A stretch of 64,000 nucleotides of DNA from Lethocerus indicus. Its lineage: Eukaryota; Arthropoda; Insecta; Hemiptera; Belostomatidae. The stretch spans positions 29,615,207 through 29,679,206 of the forward strand of contig JACDQD010000007.1 of NCBI GenBank assembly GCA_019843655.1. The letters run 5' to 3'. A model generated the notes under the pieces. The model saw nothing but the letters and a program-made list of their open reading frames with translations, had not been told where the DNA came from and did no database searches. Positions 41,301 to 53,650 of the stretch are shown here, in pieces (position 1 is the stretch's first letter; the number at the start of each line of letters is the position of its first letter). The translations under genes were made by a program, and so were the position numbers.

Positions 41301-44300
41301 CAATATAGGCACTCTGACTGCGCTTACAGCTTCTCACTGCGCTGTTTCACTTTCACTTTGGATTGGGGTTGGGTAGGACCCTCCTCCTCCTCCTCGTCCT
41401 TCTCCTTAGGGGTAGGTCTTCCTTTTTGGGGGGTAGCCGGGGGGGTGGGGGGAGGATGATGCAGGGGATTTGGGTGGTTTAGAAGTTTCTGCGTTATTTT
41501 TGTCTATTATTTCGTCCACTTGTAGGCGGGCTAAGTCGTCAAGTTCTTGGGGGTAAGTCGAGGGGCGGCAATTCGGAGGGATTTATTCTGCGCGATTTGA
41601 GTCTGTTGGCCGCGTTACGACGGACACGTGACACGCGTAAAGTCCTGTATACTGTTTGGACCTCCCGCGGCACGTCGTGACACATACCGGCCGGGGGGGG
41701 AATGTCCTTTACGGGGGATGATAAAACGGAGGCGTACCGGTTGTGGACGTGAGCAAAGGGGCGATAAACTGGTAAATGGGGGGAGGAGTCCTGGAGGAAA
41801 AGGGCGAGGTAAATTATTTACCGATTGACGGTAGGAGGAATATTAAATAGAGGACGGAGGTACACGGCCGGATGGGGCGCCCCCCCCCCTCCTATCGACA
41901 CATACTAATGTGACGGCCACAATAACAACAACAATAATAATAATAATAATAATTCCTAAATAATAATAGTCTCCCGCCGTGACCGGGGCAACACAAAGGG
42001 CTATTATCGGCGTGAAAGCGGCGCCGGTTCCTCCCTAAATCAACGGCCCCCGAAAGGGAGACTTAATAGATTCTCTCCGTTGATGAACAATGGCACGGGG
42101 GGGGGGGCCGTGCCACATGGGCACGCCCGCCACGGCATTTCTCCTTATCCGCTCCGAAAGACTCTATCCCTGTGGACGGAGGTGAAGCCGAAAATTCGAA
42201 ACTGAACTTCAAAAGGACCAGTTTTTGAACAACATTTTGACCGGGAAAAGTGGACGAAGTTAAAAGAAAACCACCCCTAACCGCCTACTCTATGTCCTCT
42301 GAGGGACTGTCTCTTTCAGTATTTTTATCCAACATATAAGTTCGATAAAGTAATAAAAAAAATGGGGGAAACCGGTGGGTTGTCTATTATTGCTTGTTGT
42401 ATCATTTTACAGTTGTAACAATAAAAGAGATTTACGCGATAAAATAATTCACCCGATTGCCGTTACTTACTGAAACGAATTGCAAAAAGAAAAATCGTTA
42501 AATTATTTATAAATTTAGCTATTCTTATTGGGCAGAATGGGTGGGATTTTTGAGGGATTTAAGCCAATTTCCAAAAATTTTAAAACGCCAAGAGGCAAGT
42601 GATGACGCCAAAAAACCGTCCAAAGTTCAAAAGTGATTACTGAAGACGGCGAGACAGAGAGAGAGAGACTCGGGTACCAGAAACAGTTAGCAAAGCCAGA
42701 AAAATGATCTTTACAATCGTCAGTGCTCTGATGCGGTCAGTGGCAGCTCGTGTATTTTTTTTCAAACCGGTTAGAAAATAAAATTTGCCGGCCATTCACG
42801 ATATTCATTTCGACTCGAGATAAAATCCTCGAAACTTCATTATTTGTGCTCCGAATTGGGCCGATTTAAGCCGTTACTTGCGGGCTTTCGTTGAACGTGT
42901 TGAACGAAAAACAACGTTATATAATATCTACAGCCAGCTCTCAACTTGGTATGAAGTCTGCGCTTGGAATATATGCACGAAGTCCTCCGACTTCGATCCG
43001 AAGATTCCTGTCTTAAGCAACAGTCGATAGACTCTGGAGCGAGACTCTGGAGGAGAGACTGGAAAAATTCTGTTTTTAAAACCTCGTTTGGCACGAGGGG
43101 GGTTGGCCCCCCCCCCCCAGGATTTTTACTTTTCTTCGTCCTTCCGACGTTTCGTAACTTTCGCCGGCCCCGTCCTCAGGGTACGAGTTAATTTTCGATC
43201 ATTCATCTTCCGCTCTTCCGTTCCATCGCCCCTTCCGTATCTCGGAATTCGTTTATTTACGGTTTTTTTCTTTTCTTTTTAAAATTGAGGGGGCCCGAAG
43301 TGTCGAAGGTGTTAATTGTTAAATCAATCGGACGTCCGAGAGACACACCATCAATATCGTGACGCGAGATGAAACAAATCGTCATCACGGAGATAACGGT
43401 GAACGACCGCGAGGCCGGAGGGACGGAGGATGATGAACGTCGAAGAAGGAGAAGGAGAAGAAGGAATAGAGAGCTGATTAAAAACGATTGGGACAGGGAT
43501 TGGCGGCGGAGGATGAACATATCGGCGGAGTCATCGGACCGACACGTAATCCATCAATCAATCAATCAATCGGAAACTCTCCTCATAGGCAACCGACTAA
43601 GAACTCGAAGAACAAAACCAGAGTTTTCGCCCGACCAGCAACTCGAAAATACGCTCAGTACTTGCACTGTTCTACAGTTGATCCTGCGTCCTCACTATCA
43701 CTTGTACTGCGATATCCAGCAAAAGACCGAAAACCAAATATACGATATACCTTTAAGACAGTGTAATGGAAAAATAAATATATGTTTCAAGATAAGTTGG
43801 AGCGTCGATAGTCGTCTCAACCCTCCCAACCCTTTCCCGGGAGGGGTAGTTAAAGTTAGGCAGTTAGGTAGTTGGGTAGTTGGGTAGGTAGGTAGAGGCT
43901 GTCGGAGTTGTGGAAGTCCGAGACAAATTGGGGGCGCCCCTCCCCCGTTCCGAATTAATACTCGACGATACGTCAACATCAACTCGGTAACAATCCTGTG
44001 GAGGCCCCCCGCCTCTCCTTACTCCAATTTTCTTCAGCAACATTTTAATACGCCGGGGGGGCGCGATAGGTTGGGGGGGGCCCGGAGTATCATTAAAATC
44101 TATTGGCCACCGTTTATAGGCCGGATATTAATGGCGCCCCCTCCCCACTTGATGTATCGCCATCGATTCGTCATACGCTCATCCTCCTCCTCCTCTTCCT
44201 CCACAGGGTGTTAAAGTCTCCACGTCGTTGGTTCATCACCATACGTTATCTCCGCCCTTCGTTATACCGTCCTTCTGTTAATTCTTGAAGCGCGGTCAAA

Positions 44301-44630
44301 CCTTCCCTCATTTCCTTGGTCCGTCGTGCCCAGAAATATTTCTTAAGTCCCGTCCCGCTTCGGGACCATCATCATCGTCTCCTCCTCTCCAAGATTTCCG
44401 TGCAATTGGATGCACTTGGTGGTGCAATCGACGGTGTATCGCTCAACGTTTCTGAGCCCCCAACAATTTATCAAGGGTTGCACAATTTTTTGTCGAAATT
44501 TTACTGTAATCCGCGCGTTTCTTAGTCAACCACTGTCTTCGACAGTCCAGTATGGCCGCAGTTCGATTTCAGTTTTAGTTTTTGAAGTTTCTCTCTGCCA
44601 AACTGAAATACCTTCTAATTAACGGATACT
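41300..44630. other. Intergenic DNA, GGA- and poly-G-rich, no gene named
   Basis: Holds homopolymer G/C runs (41450, 41692, 41880, 42099, 43110), a MITE C internal fragment near 42350, an FB1 right-core fragment at 42640 with (GA)n after it, and an FB1 inner-arm fragment at 43690-43712. Open frames at 43369-43887 are translated low-complexity purine runs. Confidence 0.45.
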
Positions 44631-44635
44631 ACAAC

Positions 44636-44880
44636 GGTCTGCGAGGGGTTGTAATATACTGTAGATTTTCGTGATGTTTTGGCCCTTTGCCAGACTGCGG
44701 TTTCGGCCGCTCGCCGTCTTCAGTAGCGCTGTGTCAGCCACCGTCGGCACTTTTTTCGGTCATCCTCTCGATGCACCTACTGCACTTTCACTTGTACTGT
44801 TTGTCGGCGAAAACATCAAAGTGCCGGCAGTGGCCGACACAGCGCTACTGAAGACGGCGAGACCGGCTAATTAGTTTAAT
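44636..44880. mobile_element. FB1 foldback element
   Basis: Outer left end ggggttgtaatatactgtag, left core at 44703-44728, inner ggcactttt...cggtcatcc, right core at 44842-44862. Confidence 0.88.
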
Positions 44881-44889
44881 ATAACAGTT

Positions 44890-45185
44890 TTGTGGTCTGC
44901 GAGGGGTTGAGGAATACACTGTAGGTTCGTCATGTTTCTGTCTCCTCTCGCTGCGGTTTAGTCTTTTGCTAGACCGGGGTTTCGGCCGCTCGCCGTCTTC
45001 AGTAGCGCTGTGTCGGCCACCGTCGCCACTTTGGACGTTTTCGGCCATCCTCTCGCTGCACTTTCACTTGTACTCTGGCGGCTGTCTGTTTGTCGACGAA
45101 AAACATCCAAAGTGCCGACATTGGCCGACACAGCGCTACTGAAGACGGCGAACGGTCGAAACCGGACTGGAAAAAGACCGGTCTG
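44890..45185. mobile_element. FB1 foldback element, adjacent to the previous copy
   Basis: Same module order (gtggtctgcgaggggttg, ctgtctcctctcgctgcgg, core, ggcaca-type inner arms) with right core at 45132-45160. Its right flank, 45190-45305, is duplicated at 46690-46810. Confidence 0.88.
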
Positions 45186-46454
45186 GAAATTCCAACAAGC
45201 TGAGGATTTATATCGCTATTAAGGCAAGGAAACAGCTAAAAGCCAAAACCGATCTATTAAAATAATGCGCGCGAGAAATTTGTATCTTATAATCAACAAA
45301 AATCGTAGTTTGTTTGACCGGTCTAATGTTCATCGTTGCAGGTACATATCGGGTACTTAACCAATTTTTATTATGTTTTTACATGACTAGTGCTATTATT
45401 ATGTACATAAATAGTGAGGCGAATAGCGTCAGTGACTGGAGACAGAAGTTCTTGCAGTTGCATGCGATATCGAAGACGAAGATGTGTTTCGGTGGGAGTA
45501 CAAAAAAAATATAAAAAAAAAATACCGACTGTGGCGTAAAGCGGTATTTTCGGCTACAACAATAAAAGAATAATCTTCATCTCTACACGTAGTATATCGA
45601 ACGCTGGGCCCCCCCCAAAAAACCTATCTATAATATAGATAGATTCCTATATCTACGGTTTTAATCGTCCGGCAATTCGATATCAATTAAAACTCGTTAA
45701 GAATTCAATAATCCTCCTCGGTGTCTGGGCGTGTAATTAATCCCGTCTTCCATTTAACCCCCGCCCCCCACCCCGTCTAATGGAAATATCCCGGTCTCAT
45801 GACTCAGATCGCAGCGGAGATTTTCGGGTTTCATCAGAACCCGAATAATTGATTATATCGCGGGCCAATTACATATTTTGCCGGGTATCTCCCGAGGGAC
45901 ACGTGCCCTATCGTTGGGGGAGGGAGGGACGGGATCCCGTCACGTACTCAGGGCGTATTAATTACAACGCGTCCCGTAGGTGGCGCGTACGAGAGGGAAG
46001 TAGGGAGGATGTAATGGAGCTGGAGGAGCTGGAGGTGGAGAAGCTGGAGGTGGTGGAGGAGGTGGAGCTGGAGGTGGAGCTGGAGGAGGCGAGACCGTTA
46101 TTGTCGGTCAGACGATAAATCTTCGCCCATTTGTACGGTGTACGGCCGGACGCGACGGTAAAAACACGTTTCGAAACGTCGATCAATATAACGGCTGGCG
46201 ATATCGCACGAATATACTCGTTTTTTTTAATTTTTTTTCCATTCGCGCAATCGACAATTGGGTCCGTCGTCGATTCCATCGGACTGGAGAAGATTTCCGG
46301 ACCGGCGGCGGCGGAAAGCCGGAATTGAATTCACAGCTAAACCGAGATTCTATTAATCGGTCTTCTGTAGTCGATGTGTCGAGGCCGTGGCGAAGAGTCC
46401 GATCGGAATAACCGCTTTGGATGTACCGGTTCATATAGCCACAGCTTTGTATAG

Positions 46455-46810
46455 CTGTGTTTATGGTCTCTTGCTAGACGGGTTTCGCCCGCTCGCCATC
46501 TTCAGTAGCGCTGTGTCGCTAGCTGACGGCACTTTGGATGTCTTTCGGCCGTCCTCTCGCCGCACTTGTACAAATCCATCTGGCGGTTGTCCGTTTGTTG
46601 GCGAAAAAGAAGTTGGCGCTACTGAAGATGGCGAACGACCGAAACCGCGGGGGAGACGGAAAACACTGTTAGACGATCTGCTATTGAGATATTGGTACAA
46701 ATCCAACAAGCTGAGTATTTATAACGCTATTAAGGCAAGCAAACGACTAAAAGCCAAAACCGATCTATTAAAATAATCCGCGCTAGAAATTTGTATCTTA
46801 TCAACAGAAA
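46455..46810. mobile_element. FB1 foldback element with duplicated 3' flank
   Basis: Left core ccgctcgccatcttcagtag, right core gctactgaagatggcgaacg. Then tccaacaagctgagtattta and aaaagccaaaaccgatctat repeat the flank of the copy at 44.9-45.3 kb. Confidence 0.85.
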
Positions 46811-46911
46811 TCATTATTAGAGGGGAAATAAAAAAGTTTTATTAATCGAAGCTCAGGTTTAAATACCTGTATACCTTTCGAGTTGAATCTTGTTGAAACT
46901 ACACAGAGAGT

Positions 46912-47664
46912 GGTCCAAAAAAATGTATCCACTGTTTAAAAGTCCATAACTTGCAAACTAATTGACTGAGTTGTGTCTGATTTTTGGTGAAAGTGTAGCT
47001 TAAAGTCCAACTTAAAGATATATGTAGCTGTAGGTGTTCCAAAATGGTCACCATTATTAACATTCACATACAGAGAGAAACGATGCCGCCCAACTGTGCA
47101 GCACCGATTACTGACTGCACAACGTGTTCATATTATACGGAGTGGTCCAAAACAATGTATCCACCGTTTAAAAGTCCATAACTTGCAAACTAATTGACTG
47201 AGCTGTCTCTCATTTTTGATGAAAGTGTAGCTTAAAGTCCAACTTAAAGATATCATATAGCTGTAGGTGTTCGAAACGGTCACCGTTATTAACATCCACA
47301 GACAGAGAGAGAAACGATGCCGCCCCCAACTGCACCACCGACTACTGATATTGGGCTCTGTTCGATACTCATTTCCCCCATTGCCGTTGAACCTCATTTT
47401 AATGTTTTCCTACTTAAAATACCACTTCAAAACTGGACTTCCTTTCATCCAATTCTAAGCCTTGCGCCGGCCACGTTGACTCGAGTAACAACAGGGGTAC
47501 AACTGACACAACAGAACAACTTATCAATACAACGTATTGTATGGCGCTATTGCCCCTAACTACAAAACTATAAAACTACCAAAAATGAGACGCAACTCCG
47601 TCAATTAGTTTGCAAGTTATGCGGACTTTTAAACAGTGGATACATTTTTTTGGACCACCCTCTG
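46912..47664. mobile_element. MITE B: truncated copy with a second complete copy inside/adjacent
   Basis: Left ends agagtggtccaaaaaaatgt at 46917 and ggagtggtccaaaacaatgt at 47140 lie in the same orientation. One right end (cagtggatacatttttttgg, accaccctctg) closes at 47664. TA flanks 47139 and 47664, giving a 526-bp complete inner copy. Confidence 0.82.
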
Positions 47665-47676
47665 TATATACATATA

Positions 47677-47890
47677 AGGGTGTCCCCGAAATTAACGCCA
47701 GATTTCAATTTTGCCACAATTATTGCGGTAAAATTGTGGCAACCGTATTAGAAAAAATACCATTCGACAGCCGACGGTTCAGGGTCAGTAGAAATGGGGG
47801 CGTTACGCGATTGAACAGCGCGTTTTTCTTTGTCGAAAAATATTTCAGAAAAATTCACGAAAGTTCGGTTGCCGCAATCGCGTAATAGTG
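47677..47890. mobile_element. MITE A, left portion
   Basis: gtccccgaaattaacgccag, then ttgcggtaaaattgtggcaa, attcgacagccgacggttca and gggcgttacgcgattgaaca. Inserted a dozen bases from the end of MITE B. Confidence 0.8.
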
Positions 47891-48099
47891 TACGAAGTAG
47901 GGGACTGAGGACAACAATAACAGCGTTATTGTTAATGGACGGTAAAAATGATAATTCCGGGGGCCGAAACCGGCAACATAATCGAACGGAGAGCCACCGG
48001 GGTGGGGTGGGTAATAAAAATTATAGACGCCTCGGCGCGGTTCACAATTTAATTATCTTCCGCCCGTCAGGTCCGTCCGTCCGTCCGTCGGTTAACGAT

Positions 48100-48205
48100 A
48101 ATAACACCGGCGGAAAGACCTCGCCGAGAATAAGAAGAAGAGGAGGAGGAGGAGGAGGAGAAGAGGAGGAGGAGGAGGAAGGAGGAGGGAAAAAGGAGCA
48201 AGAGG
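48100..48205. repeat. (GGA)n microsatellite
   Basis: An aagaagaagagg start followed by ~60 bp of GGA repeats. Confidence 0.85.
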
Positions 48206-48686
48206 TAAGCGGCAGAAAACATCTCTCTTTCTTTGAAGAGGGACCGAACCGGGATTGAGACGTCACCCGCAGGTTATTGCTAGCTCTAACCCCCCCCCCC
48301 ACCCACCCCCACCAACCCCCTCCAGAACCCTCCATCTAACTAACTTTAACTCTCCCGCTACATAAAGATGTTGTTTAACAGACCTTCAATCTCCTCCCTC
48401 CATCACTCCCTCTCTTCACGCTCTCCTCTCCATCCCCCTCCCTTCCCGCTGTGTCCGTCTTCTTGTCTTTCACGCCTCACCTGTGAAAAATACGCCCAGG
48501 TGCTCTTACCCTCCCCCCCCCTCCTCACCCCGCCACTTTACCCTCTCACTAATCAATAAATAACAAGCGGTACGATGAAGAAGTGTCCGTGTGCTCAGCA
48601 CGCACACCTGTGTTCTGAAGCCGACTTCAGTTAAAGCATTACACTATCCCCTATTCCTATTCTTCTTCTTCTTCTTTATCCCGAAG

Positions 48687-48762
48687 ACGAGAAGAAGAAG
48701 CACGTCCAACACCGGCGAATCCAAGTCCTGCGGGAGTACTGCAGGTCGTCCACTAACTTCCT
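48687..48762 (+). CDS. Possible internal exon of an unidentified gene
   Basis: Follows a strong pyrimidine tract (cttcttcttctttatcccgaag) and stops at a gtagga donor. Encodes EKKKHVQHRRIQVLREYC followed by RSSTNF, with nearly every codon ending in G or C, as in the PPIL2 and USH1G exons here. 76 nt with flanking phases 2 and 2. No family assigned, and no partner exons found. Confidence 0.3.
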
Positions 48763-48956
48763 GTAGGACGGCGTAAATACTGTCCGAAGAGGGATACGTT
48801 ATCCAGGATTCACTGTAAGGGTTTTTTTTTTCCGGTATAAGTCATTATTATTCCCATCCCTTATTGACTCCGTTTAGCGCGGTTTTGATTATGTGACATT
48901 GGGTTCGTTTCACCTCCACGCGTCGTAAGAAATACTGCTACTTAATCGGCACGAAT

Positions 48957-49185
48957 TAGTCTCCTCTCGCCGGTTTCGGCCGCTCGCCCGTCTTCAGTAG
49001 CACCGTGTGTTAGTCACTTTGGATTTTTTTCCGGGGAATCCTCACTGCACTGTCGACGTATTGTTGTACCGTGTTGTATCGCGTATGTGCACTGTTATTA
49101 TACAAGTGACCGACACAGACAGCTACTGAAGACGGCGGGCGGTCGAAACCGGGGTCTGGTAAAAGACCAAACTGCCTCGAAGACC
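48957..49185. mobile_element. FB1 foldback element
   Basis: Left core ggccgctcgcccgtcttcag; inner ttttttccggggaatcctca; right core agctactgaagacggcgggc; then ggtctggtaaaagacc, the basal mini-hairpin. Confidence 0.87.
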
Positions 49186-49285
49186 GCAAAACATGTATTT
49201 TAAAATATTTGAATTGTTTTACAATATCGACATGATAATAATCGGGGAGGGAAAGGGGGAAAGCATCAACGTGAATACGTATTCT

Positions 49286-49286
49286 G

Positions 49287-49340
<54 letters not shown>

Positions 49341-49510
49341 GACAAACTGACAAACACCGCAGTACAAGTGAAATAGTGACACAGTGCAGTGAGGATGCCC
49401 GAAAAACATCCAAAGTGACACTGACACAGCGCTACTGAAGATGGCGAGCGACCGAAACCGGTCTAGCGAAAGACCAAAACGGCGAGAGGAGACAGACAAA
49501 CACCACAAAC
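49286..49510. mobile_element. FB1 right half preceded by (TA)n
   Basis: (TA)n at 49287-49339, then cagtacaagtg, gaggatgcccgaaaaacatc, core at 49428-49458 and gcgagaggagacagacaaac. Confidence 0.87.
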
Positions 49511-49814
49511 CGACAACACTATTATAAACGATATCGTGTGCAGTTTTTAAACTGAAATTGTGTGTTCATAAAGTTCGCCCCGAGTATGGAGAAGGGGACG
49601 GACAAAATTTCGGTAGAATTTCCAGTCTAATAGACGTATACCGTCATTTAAATCGGATCCTAATAAAGTCCCGGAGGTTTGAGAGAGGGCCGGGGGAGGG
49701 GCCGGTTATTCTATAGAAAACAATAAGTAGTTAACAGTTACCGAAGCGTGTTAATAAGAAAATTGGATACGCGTATAATGGGCGCCCGATCGACCGGGCA
49801 GCGGAGCGATGGAG

Positions 49815-50110
49815 GAGAAGAAGAATTGGAGGAGGAGGAGGAGGAGGTGGAGGAGGGCGGCGGCGGGTTAAGCCGTAAATTTCTAATGGAACACGACGAC
49901 CGGCGGGCAACCAAAATGAAATGGGAGATCCCCGAAGAGAGATAGTGAGGCGTGCGCGAGGTGTGATGGCTAACAAGCCGACAAGTTTTCCCATAGAAGA
50001 GGGACTTGGAGGAGGAGGAGGAGGAGGAGGAGGAGGAGGAGGAGGAGGAAGGAGGAGGAAGGAGGAGGAAGGAGGAGGGAAGGAGGAGGAGGATGAAGAA
50101 GAGAGAGTAT
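49815..50110. repeat. (GGA)n-rich tracts
   Basis: Two GGA runs (49829-49860 and 50009-50095) on the plus strand, with long but meaningless Glu/Gly open frames. Confidence 0.85.
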
Positions 50111-50149
50111 CGGACAGAGTCATCTCACCGGTACCGTGAGGCGTACACC

Positions 50150-51250
50150 ACCCCCGGGGGGGGGGTGGGGGCCCAATAAACACCGCGGTATTCAATAGCT
50201 GTAGGGGGCCCGGGGGGGGGCCGTATCTTGATGCCCCCACCCCCCCATTAATGGGGGCTAAACGCCAAATATTAATTGTAAATCAAACACGGCTCGCCCG
50301 ACGTTATTGTTTGTGCCGGTTTTGACCGTGACCGCCCACGCCCCCAACACCCGGGGGTACACTCTGTACCCGAACTGTACACTCGAGGGTACACAAGAAA
50401 CCGGTCGAATTGTACCTTCACGAAACATTATTCATTTCTCCGGTTCGTCCGCCGCTACTGAAGACGGCCGGGTGGATGTCTCTCTGATGGACGGGGGAGG
50501 GTTTCCGTATACCTTTGGACTATAAAAAAAAAAATGTACGTGAACTCCCCATTAGGCCGTGTTTCCGATTTAGGCCTTGGGTAGTTCCGCCGCCCGGAGG
50601 TGTCATGCGTCCGGGTCGTTAACGGTTGTAGGGGGGGGGCCCGCCTTATTATTTAAATTGTTAGCCCCCCCCCCTCCTACCCCTGTACCATTAAAGCCGG
50701 CATATGTGACCCCTCTGAACACGCCACTGTACCTCTCGTCCTACGAGAGTAGGCGGGAATAATTTCGAAGGCTTATACCGGGAGTTCACAATAACAACTC
50801 CCGGCCGTTTTGTCACGCCTCGAACTACCCATTTTAAAAACCTTTCTCCCAAGGAAAATTGTAACTCCGGGGGTAGAAACATCCCCAACCAAGTGGCCGG
50901 CTTTGGAATCGGGTGTTTTTTGCGCCCTTTTATCAGTCTCCCTTCGCCGAACGATTCTCTGTAGTCCCGGACGATTAATAAATATAAATATTCCCCGATA
51001 CATTCACTATATACCGCCTGTATACTCGCAACAATTAAAAAAAACCCGCTCACACAACACTTTATAGTAAATATTGGGTGTACCCCAAAAGTAATCGACA
51101 ATTCGATGAGATCGATATTTCGGTCTTCAGTAGTTCTTCGAGAGAGGGTAAATCGAAAATTTTTTGCGATAATATCGTCGAATATATATAGTGGATTAAT
51201 AAGTAAAGTTTTTCAGCAAAATGAAATCAGAATTACAAAGTTAAAATACT
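50150..51250. other. Poly-G rich and mixed DNA, no gene named
   Basis: G runs at 50155-50170, 50210-50220 and 50629-50638; an FB1 core fragment at 50456; a MITE C left end (cccaaaagtaatcgacaatt) at 51083. A 136-codon open frame on the minus strand at 50691-51101 matches nothing I know. Confidence 0.45.
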
Positions 51251-51591
51251 TTTCGGACGGCCCTACAGCTCGCCGTCTTCAGTAGCGTCGTCAGCCACTT
51301 TTGCCACTCTGTCGCTTGTGTACATTTCAGGGCCGACAGTTTTGAATACAAGAAAAAATTGTCGGTCAAATCCGCTCAGTGCAACTGGAGAAAATCGCAT
51401 ATTGTAATTAACGGTTTGTGGCGTTAAAACCGTTCAATTGAAGAAATAAAACGAAGACGGGTACAAAACTGGTTGAAATCAATTCATTCGAACATTTTAC
51501 ATTTAGTAGACAGCGAAATTTAAATATTATATCCTGGTTATTTAATACTTTATTACGGTGCCGGTTCCGTGAATTAAATTGTCACGCCGGC

Positions 51592-51751
51592 AACTAAGTC
51601 ATTGCGGTTTTCCGGTCGCGTAAATCGTATATTTTTCGTCTATTTTATTCTAAGAATATTCTGAAATGTAGTTTATTAGACGCCTCCCCCGACTGGTGTT
51701 TCCAAAATGCACGAAAAGATGAGAAAAATCCGCAATTAATTAGTTGCCAAC

Positions 51752-51753
<2 letters not shown>
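51592..51753. mobile_element. Short MITE with FB2-type ends
   Basis: gccggcaactaagtcattgc at the left and aatccgcaattaattagttg (then ccaaccc) at the right are inverted; ~160 bp; followed by (TA)n. Confidence 0.75.
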
Positions 51754-51783
<30 letters not shown>

Positions 51784-52577
51784 CGTATTTATATCTGTTA
51801 GTAACAAGGCTTGGTGCCACCTGCCTATTCATTACTTGGTGAAGTAACGATCGGGTCGTTGTACACGTTTAAGTGGACCGATAAGCTCGAGCGCCCCCCC
51901 CCCCCCCGACATCACTATTTATTTATTAGCCGACAGTTCGTTTAATCGGTTATTAATTCAAAATTGATGAACCGGCCGTTAAGTTATATACACGGTGTAT
52001 AATTTATTATTATTATAAAGTCATCGTCCCAGTGGAAACGGTTTTCGATTCTAGGCCCCTACGGGTGTAATCGGTAATCAGTTTTACTTAATCAGTAATC
52101 GGATCCCAGGTGCTATTTTACAGAGAAACGCTTTACTGAACGACGACGGGGCGAAAAAACCGCTAAGCATAATTAATTTTATTTACCGAAGGAATCTCCG
52201 GGGGAGGTGGTGGGGGTAAGTTGGCGAAACAAACGGAGCGCTACTGGAGACGGCCGGCGGCCGAAAAACCGGGGTGAGAGACGCCGAAAGGGTTGTTTCC
52301 CCCTCCCCCAAAAAAGCACAAAAGAAACCACCCTCCTCTGGTATTATTAAGGCCCCTGGTGAACCGGCGAAGGCGTTCGGACGAAACGAAACAATCTCAG
52401 TTTTGACTTTCGCCCCCAACAATAAATTATTATTTATTGGGCCCGCTCTCTACAGTCCGTAATATAATATATAATATATATATATAGCAGGGCCGCCGGT
52501 GAAAAACCTATTTGTCAGCCGGCCTCTCGGACCGCCACAACAACCGGGAAAATAATAGGGGAAAATAATACTGGCCG

Positions 52578-52795
52578 CCAGGGGGGGGGTTGGAATAGCG
52601 TAGGAGATTCAGTTAGGACGGTTTCGGGCCGTTCGCCATCCTCGGTAGCGGTGGCACTTTGGACCGGCTTTACTGAGCGTCGGTGTCACTTGCGGCGTAC
52701 TGACGGTGAAAACCGCCCCACCCAAGTGGCCAACTGACCGAGACAGCCGGCTACTGAAGATTGGCCGATAGGGGAGACAGAAAACGAAAAGGTTT
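52578..52795. mobile_element. FB1 foldback element (diverged)
   Basis: gggttggaatagcgtaggag, ggccgttcgccatcctcggt, ggctactgaagattggccg. A further core relic lies at 52228-52280. Confidence 0.7.
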
Positions 52796-52914
52796 TCGGT
52801 TTTCTCCAACAACAATATCCAAGAAAACACTAGTTCTGCGGATGACGTTTCTGATGAGACGTTCCAGGAAAATTATTCGTTTTCCAGGTGGAAATATCCA
52901 GTCGCCGCCCCCCC

Positions 52915-53115
52915 GGGAGTGGCGTCGTCACGTCCAGTTCGAGGTCGACGATGACCGAATGAAGGGCGTTATTGATTCGTCTCGCCCTTAATTCAACACC
53001 GGGACATTGCAGCCTATCCAAGGGGCTTAAACGTGCTCGAAGGCGTTGCACTTAAAAATATGCTCAAACGCCACTTGTTGTCGGTTAATTCCGCAATTAT
53101 TTAGTTGCCGACCCC
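52915..53115. mobile_element. FB2 right half
   Basis: gaggtcgacgatgaccgaat, ggcgttattgatt, acttaaaaatatgctcaaac, gccacttgttgtcgg and cgcaattatttagttgccga follow the order of the copy at 2039-2225. Confidence 0.8.
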
Positions 53116-53264
53116 GCGACAATCGTTATAACCGATTGTTGTTAACGTCCATCCCTTCTGTCCGTCCGGTACCTTCTAGGGGGGTGGGTTTTTCGGACGT
53201 ATTCGTCGGTGTCACGACTCTTCGGCTTTTCGTCGGGAGGTCAAGCGATCCGGTTCCCGGGGCC

Positions 53265-53650
53265 GGGAGGAGGAAGGAGGAGGAAGGGGAAAAACAATCA
53301 TCGGGGCGTTATTTATTGTGAGAATCACCCACCCATCCACCCCAACCCCTAACAACAACATCAATAACTCGGCTAACTACGGGCGGAGGCAATTTGCGTT
53401 CGGGACTCCGGCCCAAGAGGGGGGGGAGGAGGAAGAGGGGTGGAGAGGGGGGGAATGTCTCGGCGTTATTAAGTTGTGGCTGAGGAGGGAGAGAGAGAGA
53501 GAGGGTGAGGGATGGAGGGAGGGAGGGAGAGAGATGATTAGCCGAGTGACAGCCACAACCGAGTTATTTATGATGGTATAGGTGTGAACTCATTAACTCA
53601 TGTCTCTCCCCTCCCTCCATCCCTCCATCCCTCCCTCCCTCCCTCCAGTC
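53265..53650. repeat. GGA/GGGA purine tracts and a CCCT tract
   Basis: GA/GGGA-rich DNA to 53535, then (ccctccat)n at 53605-53648 on the same strand, which can pair with it. Confidence 0.75.

Noticed and set aside
41324..41582. Minus-strand coding-like stretch with PQELDDLARLQVDEIIDKNN and an acidic run
   Set aside because: The frame breaks in homopolymer C runs, there is no start codon, and the rest is low-complexity; possibly a transposon relic, but not supportable as a gene.
45314..45514. 66-codon plus-strand frame with a hydrophobic segment near a possible acceptor
   Set aside because: A/T-driven hydrophobic stretch with no homology and an ambiguous start.
45962..46279. Open frames rich in Ser/Thr or Glu/Leu over a GGA tract
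   Set aside because: Produced by the GGA/GGT microsatellite; no splice-supported boundary.
49731..50240. 169-codon minus-strand frame with long Pro and Ser runs
   Set aside because: Antisense of GGA repeats.
50691..51101. 136-codon minus-strand open frame
   Set aside because: Reads into a MITE C end at one side, has no recognisable motif, and its composition is like neighbouring non-coding DNA.
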